The position numbers and the translations under genes are program-made. Positions 18,380-27,561 of a DNA stretch of 64,000 nt are shown in pieces; position 1 is the first letter of the stretch; every line of letters starts with the position of its first letter. The stretch is from Paenibacillus urinalis (lineage in GTDB: Bacteria; Bacillota; Bacilli; Paenibacillales; Paenibacillaceae), in contig NZ_CP118108.1 in the NCBI RefSeq assembly GCF_028747985.1, positions 4,159,501 to 4,223,500 on the forward strand, read 5' to 3'. The notes under the pieces are model-generated. The model had not been told where the DNA came from and did not search any database. It saw only the letters and a list, made by a program, of their open reading frames with translations.

Positions 18380-19429
18380 ATGGAACGGAATGAATCCAGC
18401 CTGTCTTACCCCTATGAACTTATGAATGAACAACGCCATGCACTGGAGCAGCTGAATGTAGACTTTTGCTGGGGAAATTACGGGATCCGGGTCGTTCAGT
18501 TCCATCTGATCACCTTTCCGGCGGGTAAGATCATTGAGTTTCATAAGCATTCAAACGAGTATGAATTTCATTTTATCCCAAGAGGTAAGGGCAAGGTTAT
18601 TCTCGAGGAGCAGGAATACAAGCTGTCGGAAGGAATGATGTATCTAACGGGCCCTCACGTAATGCATTATCAGGAAGCCGCTCCTGATGAGGCCATGGAG
18701 GAGCTGTGTCTTCGAATTGAAATTGTTCCGCTTCGGCCAGCTGCTACATACAAGGATTCCTCTATGGAACAAGGCTATTGGAGTACGGGAATTCAGGAAG
18801 AATACAAAGAGGCCGAAGCTTGTATAAGTCAGCTAAGCTCGCTTCCCAAGATCCCGACGACGGATCGGTTTAAAGCGATGGAATGCTTTCTTACCGCCTA
18901 TACTGCTTGGTATCGGAATGAACCCGGATTATTTACGCTCATGAAGCAAGCCGTTATTAATATTATGCTTCGTACCGCCAGAGCCTATTTTCCTCAGCCT
19001 GGACGTTCACTCCCCTCCAGAGATATGGGACGCCATCGGTACCTGCTAGCCGAACAATTTATGAAGGATAACTACATGGAGCCGCTCACCGTGGAAGTCG
19101 TTGCAGATCGGATACATCTTAGCGCCCGTCAGCTGCAGCGAATATTGAAGGAATACGGTGGAGGCACCTTTACCGAGATGCTGGAATCCATTCGGTTGTC
19201 TCATATCTGCAAGCGGCTGACCACAAGCGACAGTACGATGGATGAGATTGCAGAGGAAACCGGTTATTCCAGTGCTAATTATCTCCACGCTGTATTTAAG
19301 CGAGTTTACAGTATGACACCCATGGAATACCGTAAAACCATGAGAATCAGGAAGCTGCATGCCAATACGGAGATAACTTCTGCTCCAGCAGCTTACACAT
19401 ATTCCGAGCGGGAAAGCTCGCTCCTATAA
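18380..19429 (+). CDS. AraC family transcriptional regulator with cupin sensor domain
   Basis: A 349-residue regulator. The N-terminal part is a cupin-like sensor (IIEFHKHSNEYEFHFIPRGK, GKVILEEQEYKLSEG). The C-terminal 100 residues hold two helix-turn-helix motifs (LTVEVVADRIHLSARQLQRI and MDEIAEETGYSSANYLHAVF), ending with KRVYSMTPMEYR, as in AraC/XylS regulators. It ends the operon of two Gfo/Idh/MocA enzymes and probably controls it in response to the sugar substrate or product. A strong terminator follows. Confidence 0.9.
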   Translation: MERNESSLSYPYELMNEQRHALEQLNVDFCWGNYGIRVVQFHLITFPAGKIIEFHKHSNEYEFHFIPRGKGKVILEEQEYKLSEGMMYLTGPHVMHYQEAAPDEAMEELCLRIEIVPLRPAATYKDSSMEQGYWSTGIQEEYKEAEACISQLSSLPKIPTTDRFKAMECFLTAYTAWYRNEPGLFTLMKQAVINIMLRTARAYFPQPGRSLPSRDMGRHRYLLAEQFMKDNYMEPLTVEVVADRIHLSARQLQRILKEYGGGTFTEMLESIRLSHICKRLTTSDSTMDEIAEETGYSSANYLHAVFKRVYSMTPMEYRKTMRIRKLHANTEITSAPAAYTYSERESSLL

Positions 19430-19498
19430 GTATTGAACGAAATTGAGGCCGATTGAGGCTTAGGCTTTCCAGGTGAATCTCCCCTTTTATATGACAAG

Positions 19499-19542
19499 AC
19501 GCTGAAGAGCCTCCCTAAACTGGGGACTCTTCAGCGTTTGTG
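19499..19542 (+). terminator. Rho-independent terminator
   Basis: ACGCTGAAGAG pairs exactly with CTCTTCAGCGT around an inner partial stem, followed by TTTGTGTT. It ends the oxidoreductase-AraC operon and, by symmetry, may also serve the flavin reductase gene from the other side. Confidence 0.8.
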
Positions 19543-19570
19543 TTATGACGAAGTCAACCTTTGGATGATG

Positions 19571-20182
19571 TTATTCAGGCCGCTGCAATGAGAAGAACTC
19601 TCCCAATTTGCTGTAATCATTGCCTGCTAATCTTGATACCGGGCGCAAATCCTTCATCCGAATCTTACCCTCATAATAGAGCTCATCATCTACATGAAAA
19701 TGTACGACTCGTCCAATCAACAGATCGCATCCGGGCAGATTCTTCTCCCCACCGAGAGATATGGAATGCTCCAGCACGCACTCCATCCGTATTCTGGACT
19801 CCGCAATGCCAGGAACTTCGATCTGAACGCTATCTGCGAGGGTCAAATTCGTCAGAGCGATCTCACTCTCATTCTCAGGCAGATTAGCCGCTGTCTTGTT
19901 AATTTCCTCGATGTATGTCTCATCTGAAATATGTACAACAAATTCTCCACGTTCATTGGCATTACGGGCCGTATCCTTCATCTGACCGTCCTTGCGCTGC
20001 ACGGAGATGGATATCATGGGTGGATTGGATGTGACGATATTAAAATAGCTGTACGGAGCAGCATTCAGCACACCATCCTTGGATAATGTCGTAACAAAAG
20101 CAACCGGCCGCGGAATAATGCTGCCTGTCAGTAATTTATAATTCTCACGTTCACTCTGCTCACTAGGATTAATGGATACCAT
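19571..20182 (-). CDS. Flavin reductase family (FMN-binding split-barrel) protein
   Basis: A 203-residue soluble protein of the flavin reductase-like split-barrel type. Typical are the start region with NYKLLTGSIIPRPVAFVTT, then GVLNAAPYSYFNIVTSNPPM and the FMN-contacting strand ISISVQRKDGQMKDT, and FVVHISDETYIEEINKTAA. Family members bind FMN and act as NAD(P)H-flavin reductases or related enzymes; the partner oxygenase is not seen nearby. Monocistronic or first of a small minus-strand group. Confidence 0.88.
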   Translation of the reverse strand: MVSINPSEQSERENYKLLTGSIIPRPVAFVTTLSKDGVLNAAPYSYFNIVTSNPPMISISVQRKDGQMKDTARNANERGEFVVHISDETYIEEINKTAANLPENESEIALTNLTLADSVQIEVPGIAESRIRMECVLEHSISLGGEKNLPGCDLLIGRVVHFHVDDELYYEGKIRMKDLRPVSRLAGNDYSKLGEFFSLQRPE

Positions 20183-20215
20183 TCGCTTCCTCTCCTATCG
20201 ATTTATACAAATCCT

Positions 20216-20395
20216 TTACACGTGATAGCTGCCGCTTGGCTGATCGATGACCCATTCCAGCATCATGATCATATCCTCCAAACGAAGTACCTGTACATTA
20301 GCCGCCACTTCTTCAGCGGACAATCGGCTCTTCATCATATCCAGTTGACGTTTCAGTTCATTTAATTTGCGTTTGACTTGGTCTTCTGATCTCAT
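20216..20395 (-). CDS. Small charged helical protein, 59 residues
   Basis: An ATG at 20395 preceded by GGGAGA at seven-base spacing opens a 59-residue frame: MRSEDQVKRKLNELKRQLD at the start and LEDMIMMLEWVIDQPSGSYH near the end. It is charged, probably helical or coiled coil, with no membrane segment. I recognise no named family. The good ribosome site and amphipathic pattern argue that it is translated. It sits between the flavin reductase gene and a small membrane-protein gene. Confidence 0.6.
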   Translation of the reverse strand: MRSEDQVKRKLNELKRQLDMMKSRLSAEEVAANVQVLRLEDMIMMLEWVIDQPSGSYHV

Positions 20396-20530
20396 GTTGG
20401 TTTCTCCCTTTTAATAGCATTAATCTCTCCCCATTAGAGTACCATTCATAGGTGTCCATTTCCAAGAGTGCCCTTCTTACACTTCTTACAACAGAATCAG
20501 CTTCTCTTCATCCATTCTGCTGCACAGTTA

Positions 20531-20791
20531 TCAGCTGGAAGGAGTAAAGAGCTTAATGATTTGTTTATCAAAACACTCCCAAAGAACAAGTGCGACTCCT
20601 GCTATCATCAGTGCAACTGACAAATTTCTAGGTAAAACTGCCCCTGATTCTACAAGTGCAGTGCCAAATTTACCCGGCGGAGTCGACCATCCACCTAAGC
20701 TCTCGGCATAAAACACTGTTGAAATACGAATTCCTGTATATAATACCGTTCCACTAATGAGCAGAATTCCTCCGCTGATTATTCTTTTCAA
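20531..20791 (-). CDS. Small two-helix membrane protein
   Basis: Two hydrophobic segments (IISGGILLISGTVLYTGIRI and LSVALMIAGVALVLWECF) separated by a short Gly/Pro loop. I prefer a TTG start at 20791 (AAGGA ten bases upstream) giving MKRIISGG and 86 residues; a GTG at 20809 would add six residues but has a poor SD. Function unknown; no family recognised. Confidence 0.55.
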   Translation of the reverse strand: MKRIISGGILLISGTVLYTGIRISTVFYAESLGGWSTPPGKFGTALVESGAVLPRNLSVALMIAGVALVLWECFDKQIIKLFTPSS

Positions 20792-20847
20792 ACTATCCAC
20801 ATCCTTCACGGTTTACCTGAGACATATTCATTTTGCATTTCGGTATT

Positions 20848-21408
20848 CTATAATTGAAACGCTTCTTTAATCCGCTGCGCGGTTTCCTCCGGGTTCAGCT
20901 CAGTATTGTTAATTCTTATGTAATGCTCCTTCTTGATTTCCCCTTCCAAGGAATTCAGCCGATGGCGTTCCATCGTTCGAAGCAAATCCCGTTCAGAGAA
21001 TTCAATATCGCGTTTGGTCGGTTTATGCTCAAGTCGATTGGGTGTTTTGTTGCGTTCCAGCCTTTCCTCTACACCGGCTTCCAATTCTACGTAGTATACA
21101 GTTCCCCCTCTGGACTCAAAAACCTGGCTGATCTCCTCAATATAAGCCCAATCCTCCGGATGGTCAAAAGCCCACACATACGTGAACATGAGACCTGGCA
21201 GATCGCTTTTGGACACCTCTTCAAATATCTCTCTGCGAAACAGCCCCACCAGCCGCTTCCCTAAAGGGGTTCCATAGCTAAAAAAGCGGGATACCAGATC
21301 AATCGTCATATGATTATGAAACAGCTTCAGATCTGTAATCTTCTCCAGCTCCTGCCCTACCGTCATTTTACCGACAGCCTGGGGCCCAAAGATAATGACA
21401 AACTTCAT
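20848..21408 (-). CDS. P-loop NTPase, small-molecule or nucleotide kinase-like
   Basis: A 186-residue soluble protein from the ATG at 21408, which has AAGGTG nine bases upstream; the frame extends six codons further but without better signals. Walker A is FGPQAVGKMTVGQ, unusual in having Q-A-V, and the sequence then reads FHNHMTIDLVSRFF. A basic patch with ERNKTPNRLEHKPTKRDI could be a lid. It resembles shikimate or adenylate-kinase-like AAA_18-type proteins. The substrate is not known. Confidence 0.65.
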   Translation of the reverse strand: MKFVIIFGPQAVGKMTVGQELEKITDLKLFHNHMTIDLVSRFFSYGTPLGKRLVGLFRREIFEEVSKSDLPGLMFTYVWAFDHPEDWAYIEEISQVFESRGGTVYYVELEAGVEERLERNKTPNRLEHKPTKRDIEFSERDLLRTMERHRLNSLEGEIKKEHYIRINNTELNPEETAQRIKEAFQL

Positions 21409-21490
21409 ACCACAGCTCACCTTCAATCCCCCGAATATTCAATCCATATTATTCCATATTACTCAAAGAGGCAAGAGTTATTTCTACATC

Positions 21491-21518
21491 AAAAAACGCC
21501 AGGCATAAGCCTGACGTT
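21491..21518 (-). terminator. Rho-independent terminator
   Basis: Minus-strand AACGTCAGGCT and GCCTGGCGTT form a compact hairpin (one G-T pair) followed by TTTTTT. It lies about 80 bases after the secreted hypothetical protein gene. Confidence 0.75.
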
Positions 21519-21597
21519 CTTTGATGGGTTTACTACAGGTGTATGTAAACGCATTCATAAATAAATCCTTCCCTGCACAATACACAAGCTTTTCCTC

Positions 21598-22038
21598 TTA
21601 GTCCACCTTCTTCTTGTCTGTCATCTCCACCTCATGAAGTACGAGCTGCCTTACATCCGGCAAATTATCGAATGTTTTAACGGTATACTTCAGCTCCATT
21701 TGTGTTCCACTGCGTAAATTCTCCAATTGCTCCATCAAGCCTTCTTCCAGCTGAAAAGCTGCAGCCTCACCATCAATTTTAAACTCAGCCGTATGGGGGT
21801 CAGCGAGACCTGTATAGATCGCCGTTTCTTCTATTATATTCTCTTCAGCTTGTTCCTTTTGTGTTTCCGCTTGCGTCTCGACGATGGTTCCGCGGACGAT
21901 TGGCTCTGCAGTGCTCGTCGCTTCCAGGCTTGCCGTCGCTTCAGCCGCTGCAGTCTGTTCTGCCGAAGTAATCGCTGCAGTCAGCAGCAAGATCGTTACA
22001 CTTAAGGTGGCTGTTGTTTGTCGGTTTCTTTTTTTCAT
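21598..22038 (-). CDS. Secreted hypothetical protein
   Basis: A 146-residue protein from the ATG at 22038 with GGAGGT six bases upstream. The N-terminus (MKKRNRQTTATLSVTILLLT) is a Sec signal peptide. An Ala/Thr/Glu-rich stretch follows, then a small folded part with YTGLADPHTAEFKIDGEAAA and ELKYTVKTFDN. The pattern resembles small secreted beta-barrel-like proteins of Bacilli, but I recognise no family. A terminator follows. Confidence 0.65.
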   Translation of the reverse strand: MKKRNRQTTATLSVTILLLTAAITSAEQTAAAEATASLEATSTAEPIVRGTIVETQAETQKEQAEENIIEETAIYTGLADPHTAEFKIDGEAAAFQLEEGLMEQLENLRSGTQMELKYTVKTFDNLPDVRQLVLHEVEMTDKKKVD

Positions 22039-22228
22039 CCGAGTTACCTCCAATTGAAATCGCCTTACTGTTTATTACACGAATCCCATTCTTGTTAATC
22101 AGCTGAGCATTCGGTACAGGGTCTCTTCTGCCAATGAAATGCTATTCCTAATTACCTGCTGCTCCGGTATAATGTGTATGTTTGAGTTAAGCTTAAGCAA
22201 AATACATACACCACAGGAGTATACGATC

Positions 22229-23170
22229 ATGTCTAGCACTAAAAGTTCCTTCAGTAAGTATGAAATGCTGTATATTATCGGTATCATTGCCATCTCATTC
22301 TCTTCCATCTTTGTTCGCTGGTCGGATGCAGAAGTATCTGTTATTGCGATGTACCGTCTGTTTCTCACCAATTTGCTCATGGCCCCTCTGCTGTATAAAT
22401 ACCGTCATGATATCGTTCGGCTGACTAAAAAAGAATGGCTGTACCTGGCCGCATCAGGCCTGATGCTGGGTCTCCACTTTCTATTATGGATGGGCTCGCT
22501 CCGGCTCACCACTGTGGCCAGTTCAACCGTTATTCTCACACTGGAGCCGATCCTTGTAATGCTCGGGTCCATGTGGCTGTTCGGGATCCGTCCCAATAAA
22601 GTCATGCTCATGGGGATGGGTATGGCGGTCATCGGCTCTGTCGTCATTGGTGCAGGGGATTTTCGAATATCTGGTGATGCACTGTTCGGAGATTTTCTAT
22701 CTTTTCTGGGAACCATTGCGGTAGCCGTACACATGCTGTTTGGACAGCATCTTAGAAAAAACATCAGTGCTTATGTATATAACTTCTGGGTATTTTTATT
22801 CGCTGGTTCTGCTCTTGCCGCCTATAATGGGGTCAATCAAATTCCCTTTACCGGGTATGATGCAAGAGAATGGGGCATATTCCTCCTGCTGGCGATCGTC
22901 CCTACCCTTTTCGGACACTATCTGTTCAACTGGCTGCTCAAGGTGATGAATGCCACAACCGTATCCATGTCTGTGCTCGGGGAGCCCGTGTTCGCGTCCA
23001 TTCTTGCCTGGATGCTGCTCGGTGAGGCACTGACCGGCATCCAGCTCATTGCAGGATTTATCATTCTGCTTGGTGTTTGGATCTTCCTTAGATATGGTAA
23101 ACACAACATCCACGGAGAAGATGACCTGCTGCCTCCTGTTCAGCAGAAACCAAGCACATCGGAAGTGTAA
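22229..23170 (+). CDS. EamA/DMT family transporter
   Basis: A 313-residue membrane protein starting at the ATG 22229, with AGGAG nine bases upstream; the longer frame from 22139 lacks a ribosome site. About ten hydrophobic helices in two homologous halves are visible (IIGIIAISFSSIFVRWSDAE, LYLAASGLMLGLHFLLWMGS, LTTVASSTVILTLEPILVML; then YNFWVFLFAGSALAAYN, TTVSMSVLGEPVFASILAWM, IAGFIILLGVWIFLRY). This is the drug/metabolite transporter layout. The transported compound cannot be predicted. A terminator follows. Confidence 0.88.
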   Translation: MSSTKSSFSKYEMLYIIGIIAISFSSIFVRWSDAEVSVIAMYRLFLTNLLMAPLLYKYRHDIVRLTKKEWLYLAASGLMLGLHFLLWMGSLRLTTVASSTVILTLEPILVMLGSMWLFGIRPNKVMLMGMGMAVIGSVVIGAGDFRISGDALFGDFLSFLGTIAVAVHMLFGQHLRKNISAYVYNFWVFLFAGSALAAYNGVNQIPFTGYDAREWGIFLLLAIVPTLFGHYLFNWLLKVMNATTVSMSVLGEPVFASILAWMLLGEALTGIQLIAGFIILLGVWIFLRYGKHNIHGEDDLLPPVQQKPSTSEV

Positions 23171-23209
23171 TAGTTCAACTACAATGGGAATAGTTTCTTG
23201 TTTAAAAAA

Positions 23210-23250
23210 ATGAGCCAGAGTCTCCAAGCTGAGACTCTGGCTCATTTTTT
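23210..23250 (+). terminator. Rho-independent terminator
   Basis: A perfect 15-base-pair hairpin (ATGAGCCAGAGTCTC, loop CAAGCT, complementary arm) followed by TTTTTT, 40 bases after the EamA transporter gene. Confidence 0.9.
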
Positions 23251-23361
23251 ATCAGTATCCAGTGATATGAATAAAATGTAACAATTACATACCGACTTTT
23301 AGGGTAAAATATCATGATCCGTCCATTTATTATGACTTAATTTACATAGGTAGGTGTATTC

Positions 23362-23991
23362 ATGTTTCAATCGTATCTGTTTCCGATCTCCTACGCCTTC
23401 ATGACCTTTCCTATAGCCGCCTTGTTTTTTACACTTCCGTTTCTTATTGTGCAGTATCGAAAACATGGCTACATTAATAAGGTTAGGGCGATAATGCTGT
23501 ATCTGTTGCTGCTTTATTTAATGACCGCTTATTTCCTTGTTCTTCTGCCGCTGCCGGCGGCGAGGCATAATGAACCCTTATCTGGTATTCCATATCAGCT
23601 CATCCCGTTTAATTTCATACATGACATCCTCAAAGAAACGAATGTTTCAGCCCAGGATGTCAGCACTTACTGGAAATTGCTTACGGAAAGAGCCTTTCTT
23701 CAGGTTGTCTTTAATATCGTTCTGACCGTACCTTTTGGCCTCTTTCTGCGTTATTATTTCCGAACACGCTGGGTCCGTGGGATCCTGTTGTGCTTCCTCC
23801 TCTCGTTATCCTTCGAGATAACACAGCTGACAGGCATATTCGGTTTCTATGATCATCCCTACCGCGTGTTCGATGTAGATGATCTGATTATGAACACGCT
23901 TGGCGGTATGATTGGATTCCTGCTTGCCGAGTGGTTCACAGGATTACTGCCTAGAATTGAGCACCTTGATAAAGAAGTCGATATTGCTTGA
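23362..23991 (+). CDS. VanZ family membrane protein
   Basis: A 209-residue protein with about five membrane helices. VanZ-type landmarks are the RVFDVDDLIMNTLGGMIGFL block near the C-terminus and FLLSLSFEITQLTGIFGFYD before it. VanZ-like proteins have been linked to teicoplanin resistance in Tn1546, but most chromosomal members have no established role. The start ATG is at 23362. The RDD gene begins six bases after the stop, so the two are co-transcribed. Confidence 0.88.
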   Translation: MFQSYLFPISYAFMTFPIAALFFTLPFLIVQYRKHGYINKVRAIMLYLLLLYLMTAYFLVLLPLPAARHNEPLSGIPYQLIPFNFIHDILKETNVSAQDVSTYWKLLTERAFLQVVFNIVLTVPFGLFLRYYFRTRWVRGILLCFLLSLSFEITQLTGIFGFYDHPYRVFDVDDLIMNTLGGMIGFLLAEWFTGLLPRIEHLDKEVDIA

Positions 23992-23997
23992 AAACGA

Positions 23998-24474
23998 GTG
24001 TCCTATACCAGACGTGCAGTAGCGCTCTTATTTGATGGGTTCATCTGCTTGATCTTGTTCAATATCGCTAGCATTCTAGATGTACCTGCTGCCTTTTGGA
24101 TCGTTACCGGCTTATATTTCATGGTGTTTCCTTTTCTAAATAAGGGAAGAACCTTTGGTAAATGGCTTGTCCGCATTCATTTGACTGGAGAGGCGGGAAG
24201 GCTGAAGCTTACCGGTCTTACGATCAGATATGGGCTGCTGTACTGGATATTTTTCGGCTTAAACCTGATGATTGTAACGGCGAGTCTTCCTTCCTATGGA
24301 AGTACGCTGTTTGCTTTTGTCATCTTCGTCATGGACGGCTGGTTTGCCCTTCATGTGCTGCGCCGGTTCTTTAGCAAAAAAACGCTCCTGTTCTACGAGC
24401 AGCTCAGCGGTACGAAGCATCAGATTACTTGGCAGAGACCGACACCTGAGCTTGCACAGAAGCCTGCTGAATAA
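23998..24474 (+). CDS. RDD family membrane protein
   Basis: A 158-residue protein starting with GTG six bases after the VanZ-like gene. Four hydrophobic segments, the arginine-containing start SYTRRAVALLFDGFICLILF, and RTFGKWLVRIHL are typical of the RDD family, named for conserved Arg and Asp residues. The role is unknown; some members act in osmotic or ion stress. A terminator follows. Confidence 0.82.
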   Translation: MSYTRRAVALLFDGFICLILFNIASILDVPAAFWIVTGLYFMVFPFLNKGRTFGKWLVRIHLTGEAGRLKLTGLTIRYGLLYWIFFGLNLMIVTASLPSYGSTLFAFVIFVMDGWFALHVLRRFFSKKTLLFYEQLSGTKHQITWQRPTPELAQKPAE

Positions 24475-24490
24475 TGTAAAACATATTCGA

Positions 24491-24514
24491 AGCCGCCATG
24501 TGGCGGCTTTTTGT
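24491..24514 (+). terminator. Rho-independent terminator
   Basis: AGCCGCC, loop ATGT less one base on each side, GGCGGCT, then TTTTTG. It ends the VanZ-RDD operon. Confidence 0.8.
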
Positions 24515-24558
24515 TAATGAAGCAATCCAGCTTCTATGTGGATGTTTCCTCAGATCAT

Positions 24559-25215
24559 CTAGATACCCAAAACGGTATTCCATGCTTCAATAACCGAGGT
24601 CTTCACTTTACTGCTGTCTGCTCCGCTCCCTTCCTCCGTCCAAAGGGGTGGATAATAGGTAAACACCTCACCTGGCTGAAGCCCATTCGACTCCTCCTGC
24701 CACCCTTTCCAGCGAAACGTCTCATAATACTGGGCTAGATCACCATCAGCGAGCCAGCTAACAAAACCAGAATAAGCAAGCTCCGTCGATTCCCACTCCA
24801 ATGTATCCGGCGCATAGTAATAGATGTGTCCGTCATTTCCGAAACGACCGATATTCAAACTGAAAAAACCGCCCGCCGCATCGTATGCGACAAGCAGCAT
24901 TCCTTCGAGAGCCGGAACGCCTTCGCGATCGAGAAGTCCATTCCAGAACGGAAGACTGCCATATATACCGTCACCGCCTGCACCGAGCAAGGTAATCCAG
25001 CCATGGTCAAACAGGATACCTGCCGTTTCGTAAGCAACTGCGCCCAGGTAGGATTTGGTGCTGACCTGCAAACGATATAGCGTGTCTGCTCCTGTGTCAT
25101 GCTCTGCGGGAATGATCACACTCTTGTTTTTACCCTGGCTCAGCATATTCTCAAGCTCTTCCCAAGCGTGGTCTTCCGTGTGAAGCAATTCCCCAATCGT
25201 TAAATATCCCATCAT
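24559..25215 (-). CDS. Uncharacterised protein, possibly DUF2625 family
   Basis: A 218-residue soluble protein from the ATG at 25215, with GGAGG five bases upstream. Blocks are LLHTEDHAWEELENMLSQ, TAGILFDHGWITLLGAGGDG, LPFWNG and MLLVAYDAAGGFFSLN, GRFGNDGHIYYYAPDTLEWE. The GILFDHGW...LGAG...LPFWN pattern recalls the DUF2625 family, whose function is unknown; this is from memory and should be checked. It lies just downstream of the broken SUFU gene on the same strand. Confidence 0.6.
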   Translation of the reverse strand: MMGYLTIGELLHTEDHAWEELENMLSQGKNKSVIIPAEHDTGADTLYRLQVSTKSYLGAVAYETAGILFDHGWITLLGAGGDGIYGSLPFWNGLLDREGVPALEGMLLVAYDAAGGFFSLNIGRFGNDGHIYYYAPDTLEWESTELAYSGFVSWLADGDLAQYYETFRWKGWQEESNGLQPGEVFTYYPPLWTEEGSGADSSKVKTSVIEAWNTVLGI

Positions 25216-25256
25216 TCTCCCCTCCTTTGAATCTATAACCATCTAAGCTCTTTTCA

Positions 25257-26188
25257 TTAACCGATGGTTTCTACGATGCTGCCTTCACGATCCCGGATTA
25301 AAGTCTTTATAATATTTAGAACAATATTTACGGATAAAATTGGGACCGAGCCTTCTTTAGGTACAAGCTTATGTGTAAACTCAGCTGCTGCCTGCTCATT
25401 CAGAGTAATGGTGATGTTACTCTCTTCTTCTTTACAACCCGCTATATCCCCTGGCTCGAACACAACCTGAATATTTTGGCTTAACAGTCTCAGCGTCCTG
25501 CCTTTTAATATCCGGCCTTGAAGCAGCTTGCCAACGATATCAGCCTGCTTCGCTCCGATGGTTAATTTGGCCGGAGTCTTTCTAAACATCTTCCTCTCTG
25601 ACGGCATCCAGTCCAGTGTATCTACGAACAGGAAGCCGGTGCTCGAGCCCCCGTTATACCTGCCATTTGAATAAACTCCACTCTTCCATTAGGCGTCTCG
25701 ATGGGTGAAAGCTCCGGATCATGAGTAAACGCGAGGGCCGTGAGCAAGGTATCCGCCCCCAGGCAAATAGGTCCATTCGCATCCATATAATCTCCTGCTT
25801 TAAAAATGTTCCCGCTCCCGAACACATATCTGCCCATATTTTGCAGCAGGTTAAGCGCCCAGGCCGGCGGCTCCTCCTCTGATTCGCTCCGCGCGACTCT
25901 GAAGGTCAGCTCGAATCCAAAGCCGCTGTCCTCCATATTTTCAGATTCCTTTGTATATAGCTCGGAAAATCCATAAGTGACAATATGCCAATGCGGGCCC
26001 CCTTGCTCGGATTTATATGCACTGATCCCATCAAGCGGATCCTGACCTCCAAGAGAATATGGAAGCAAAGTTCCGTAATGCTTAGGCTCCTGGTCTCCAT
26101 AAATAGGCTTTAATGCTTCATCTATAGCATCCCAGCCAGGAGCTTGATCCAGCTGTTCATTTTGCTCTTCGTTCATTTCCTCACTCAT
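25257..26188 (-). pseudogene. Suppressor-of-fused (SUFU) domain gene, apparently split by internal deletion and frameshift
   Basis: The first frame (26188-25622) encodes the N-terminal SUFU domain: PGWDAIDEALKPIYGDQEPK, HYGTLLPYSLGGQDPLDGIS, HWHIVTYGFSELYTKES. It runs well until GRVEFIQMAGIT, then becomes GARAPASCS and stops. In another frame the same DNA continues with GSSTGFLFVDTLDW, joining without a break to the second open frame (to 25257) with KLTIGAKQADIVGKLLQGRI and FEPGD, which looks like the C-terminal part of bacterial SUFU proteins. Around 40 residues that family members have between these blocks seem absent. So this is best read as one gene broken near 25650, not two genes. A possible alternative is a sequencing error plus a shorter natural variant. 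The N-terminal fragment could still be made. Confidence 0.65.
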
Positions 26189-26697
26189 CTTATCATTGAC
26201 CTCCTGTATGTTCTGCTAAAATTCAACCACTGTCTAAACATCTATTATAAATGGATTTGGACTGCCTATTGCTGTATATGGCAAATTTGAGCATTATTTA
26301 CTACATGAAATACTAAGACAAAGACAACGATTGAATATGAAACTCATGTCAAACGTCAAGTAGGATTTTTTTTCATTGGAGTAAAGGTCTGATCGCATCG
26401 ATATTTATCGTCCTAAGCAGGCTTCAATGATTAGGAATATCCTTAACTCAGATCCATTCAACTTTTTCATAAAATGCATGAATACGAAATACTTCTGCTT
26501 ACTTCTTCCTGGTCCACCTCCTACTCATAGGCTTTTGAGGGATAAATAATATTGGCTTCGAGGCACTTATTTAAGGAGATTCTTACTCCACATTCGGATT
26601 GGCGATGAGCTCTATATAAAGTAAAATACAGCTAGACCCGATGTATTTGCATATATCATGTATTAACCAACATTCCAATAAAGAGCGGTGATGAGCT
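26189..26697. other. Intergenic region without a recognisable gene
   Basis: About 500 AT-rich bases between the SUFU fragments and the rhodanese gene. I see no open frame with a ribosome site, no hairpin with a T-run and no clear promoter. It must contain the promoters of the flanking divergent genes. Confidence 0.5.
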
Positions 26698-27561
26698 ATG
26701 AAATTTATCGTATCCATGAAATGGGTGCTAGCCCGTATGTATGAACCGGACATCGCGATTGTCGATTGCCGTTTTGCTCTGGGTCAACCAGAGACGGGTA
26801 GACAAGCCTTTAATGAAAGCCATATACCAGGGGCCGTATATTTTGATCTGGAGCAGGATTTGTCTTCACCCTTGCATGAACAAGGACATGGCGGACGGCA
26901 TCCACTGCCTGATGTAGATCAGCTGGTTGACCGAATTCGCAAGGCGGGCATTAGTAACGAGACCCGAATTATTGCTTACGATGATCAAGGCGGTGCAATG
27001 GCGTCAAGATTCTGGTGGCTGATGCGCTATCTCGGTCATGAGCAGGTATATATTATGGATGAGGGATTTGCGGCATGGCAGGCTGCGAGCTTTCCGGTCA
27101 CTGCCGATGTACCGATTCGGATTCCGGCATCCTACACCCCGCATCTCCAGTCTCACCTACTGGCTGATCTAGAAGAAGTGCGGAAGGCTTCCACCACTGG
27201 ATCTGCTATGTTAATCGACTCACGTGAATACCCGAGATACCTGGGAGAGGTAGAGCCGCTGGATAAAAAAGCAGGTCATATACCAGGCGCTGCCTCATAT
27301 TTCTGGAAGGATAACCTTCAGGAAGGATCAACTAAATTCAAGTCAGCTGAGGAGTTAAGCAAACGGTTTGAAGCAGTGTCCAAAGATCAAGATGTTATTG
27401 TATATTGCGGCTCCGGCGTAACGGCTTGTCCCAATGTACTGGCGTTAACAGAAGCAGGATATGAGAATGTGAAGCTGTATGCAGGGAGCTGGAGCGACTG
27501 GATCAGCTATGAGGAGAACCCGGTGGGCATCGGGAACGGGGAGAAACCCAAACATATATAA
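26698..27561 (+). CDS. Sulfurtransferase with two rhodanese domains
   Basis: A 287-residue cytoplasmic protein of the thiosulfate/3-mercaptopyruvate sulfurtransferase type. The N-terminal rhodanese domain is inactive (IAIVDCRFALGQPETGRQAF, SHIPGAVYFDLEQDLSS). The C-terminal domain has the catalytic Cys loop VYCGSGVTACPNVLALTEAG. It transfers sulfur from thiosulfate or mercaptopyruvate to a thiophilic acceptor; C-G-S-G-V-T is frequent in both types, so the donor is uncertain. It stands alone on the plus strand. Confidence 0.9.
   Translation: MKFIVSMKWVLARMYEPDIAIVDCRFALGQPETGRQAFNESHIPGAVYFDLEQDLSSPLHEQGHGGRHPLPDVDQLVDRIRKAGISNETRIIAYDDQGGAMASRFWWLMRYLGHEQVYIMDEGFAAWQAASFPVTADVPIRIPASYTPHLQSHLLADLEEVRKASTTGSAMLIDSREYPRYLGEVEPLDKKAGHIPGAASYFWKDNLQEGSTKFKSAEELSKRFEAVSKDQDVIVYCGSGVTACPNVLALTEAGYENVKLYAGSWSDWISYEENPVGIGNGEKPKHI

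Noticed and set aside
22796..23245. 149-residue minus-strand frame across the EamA gene end
   Set aside because: Starts in the terminator hairpin and overlaps the transporter; no SD.
25257..25607. Separate 116-residue hypothetical gene
   Set aside because: It reads on from GSSTGFLFVDTLDW in the same frame and matches the C-terminal part of SUFU proteins, so it is a fragment of the same gene.
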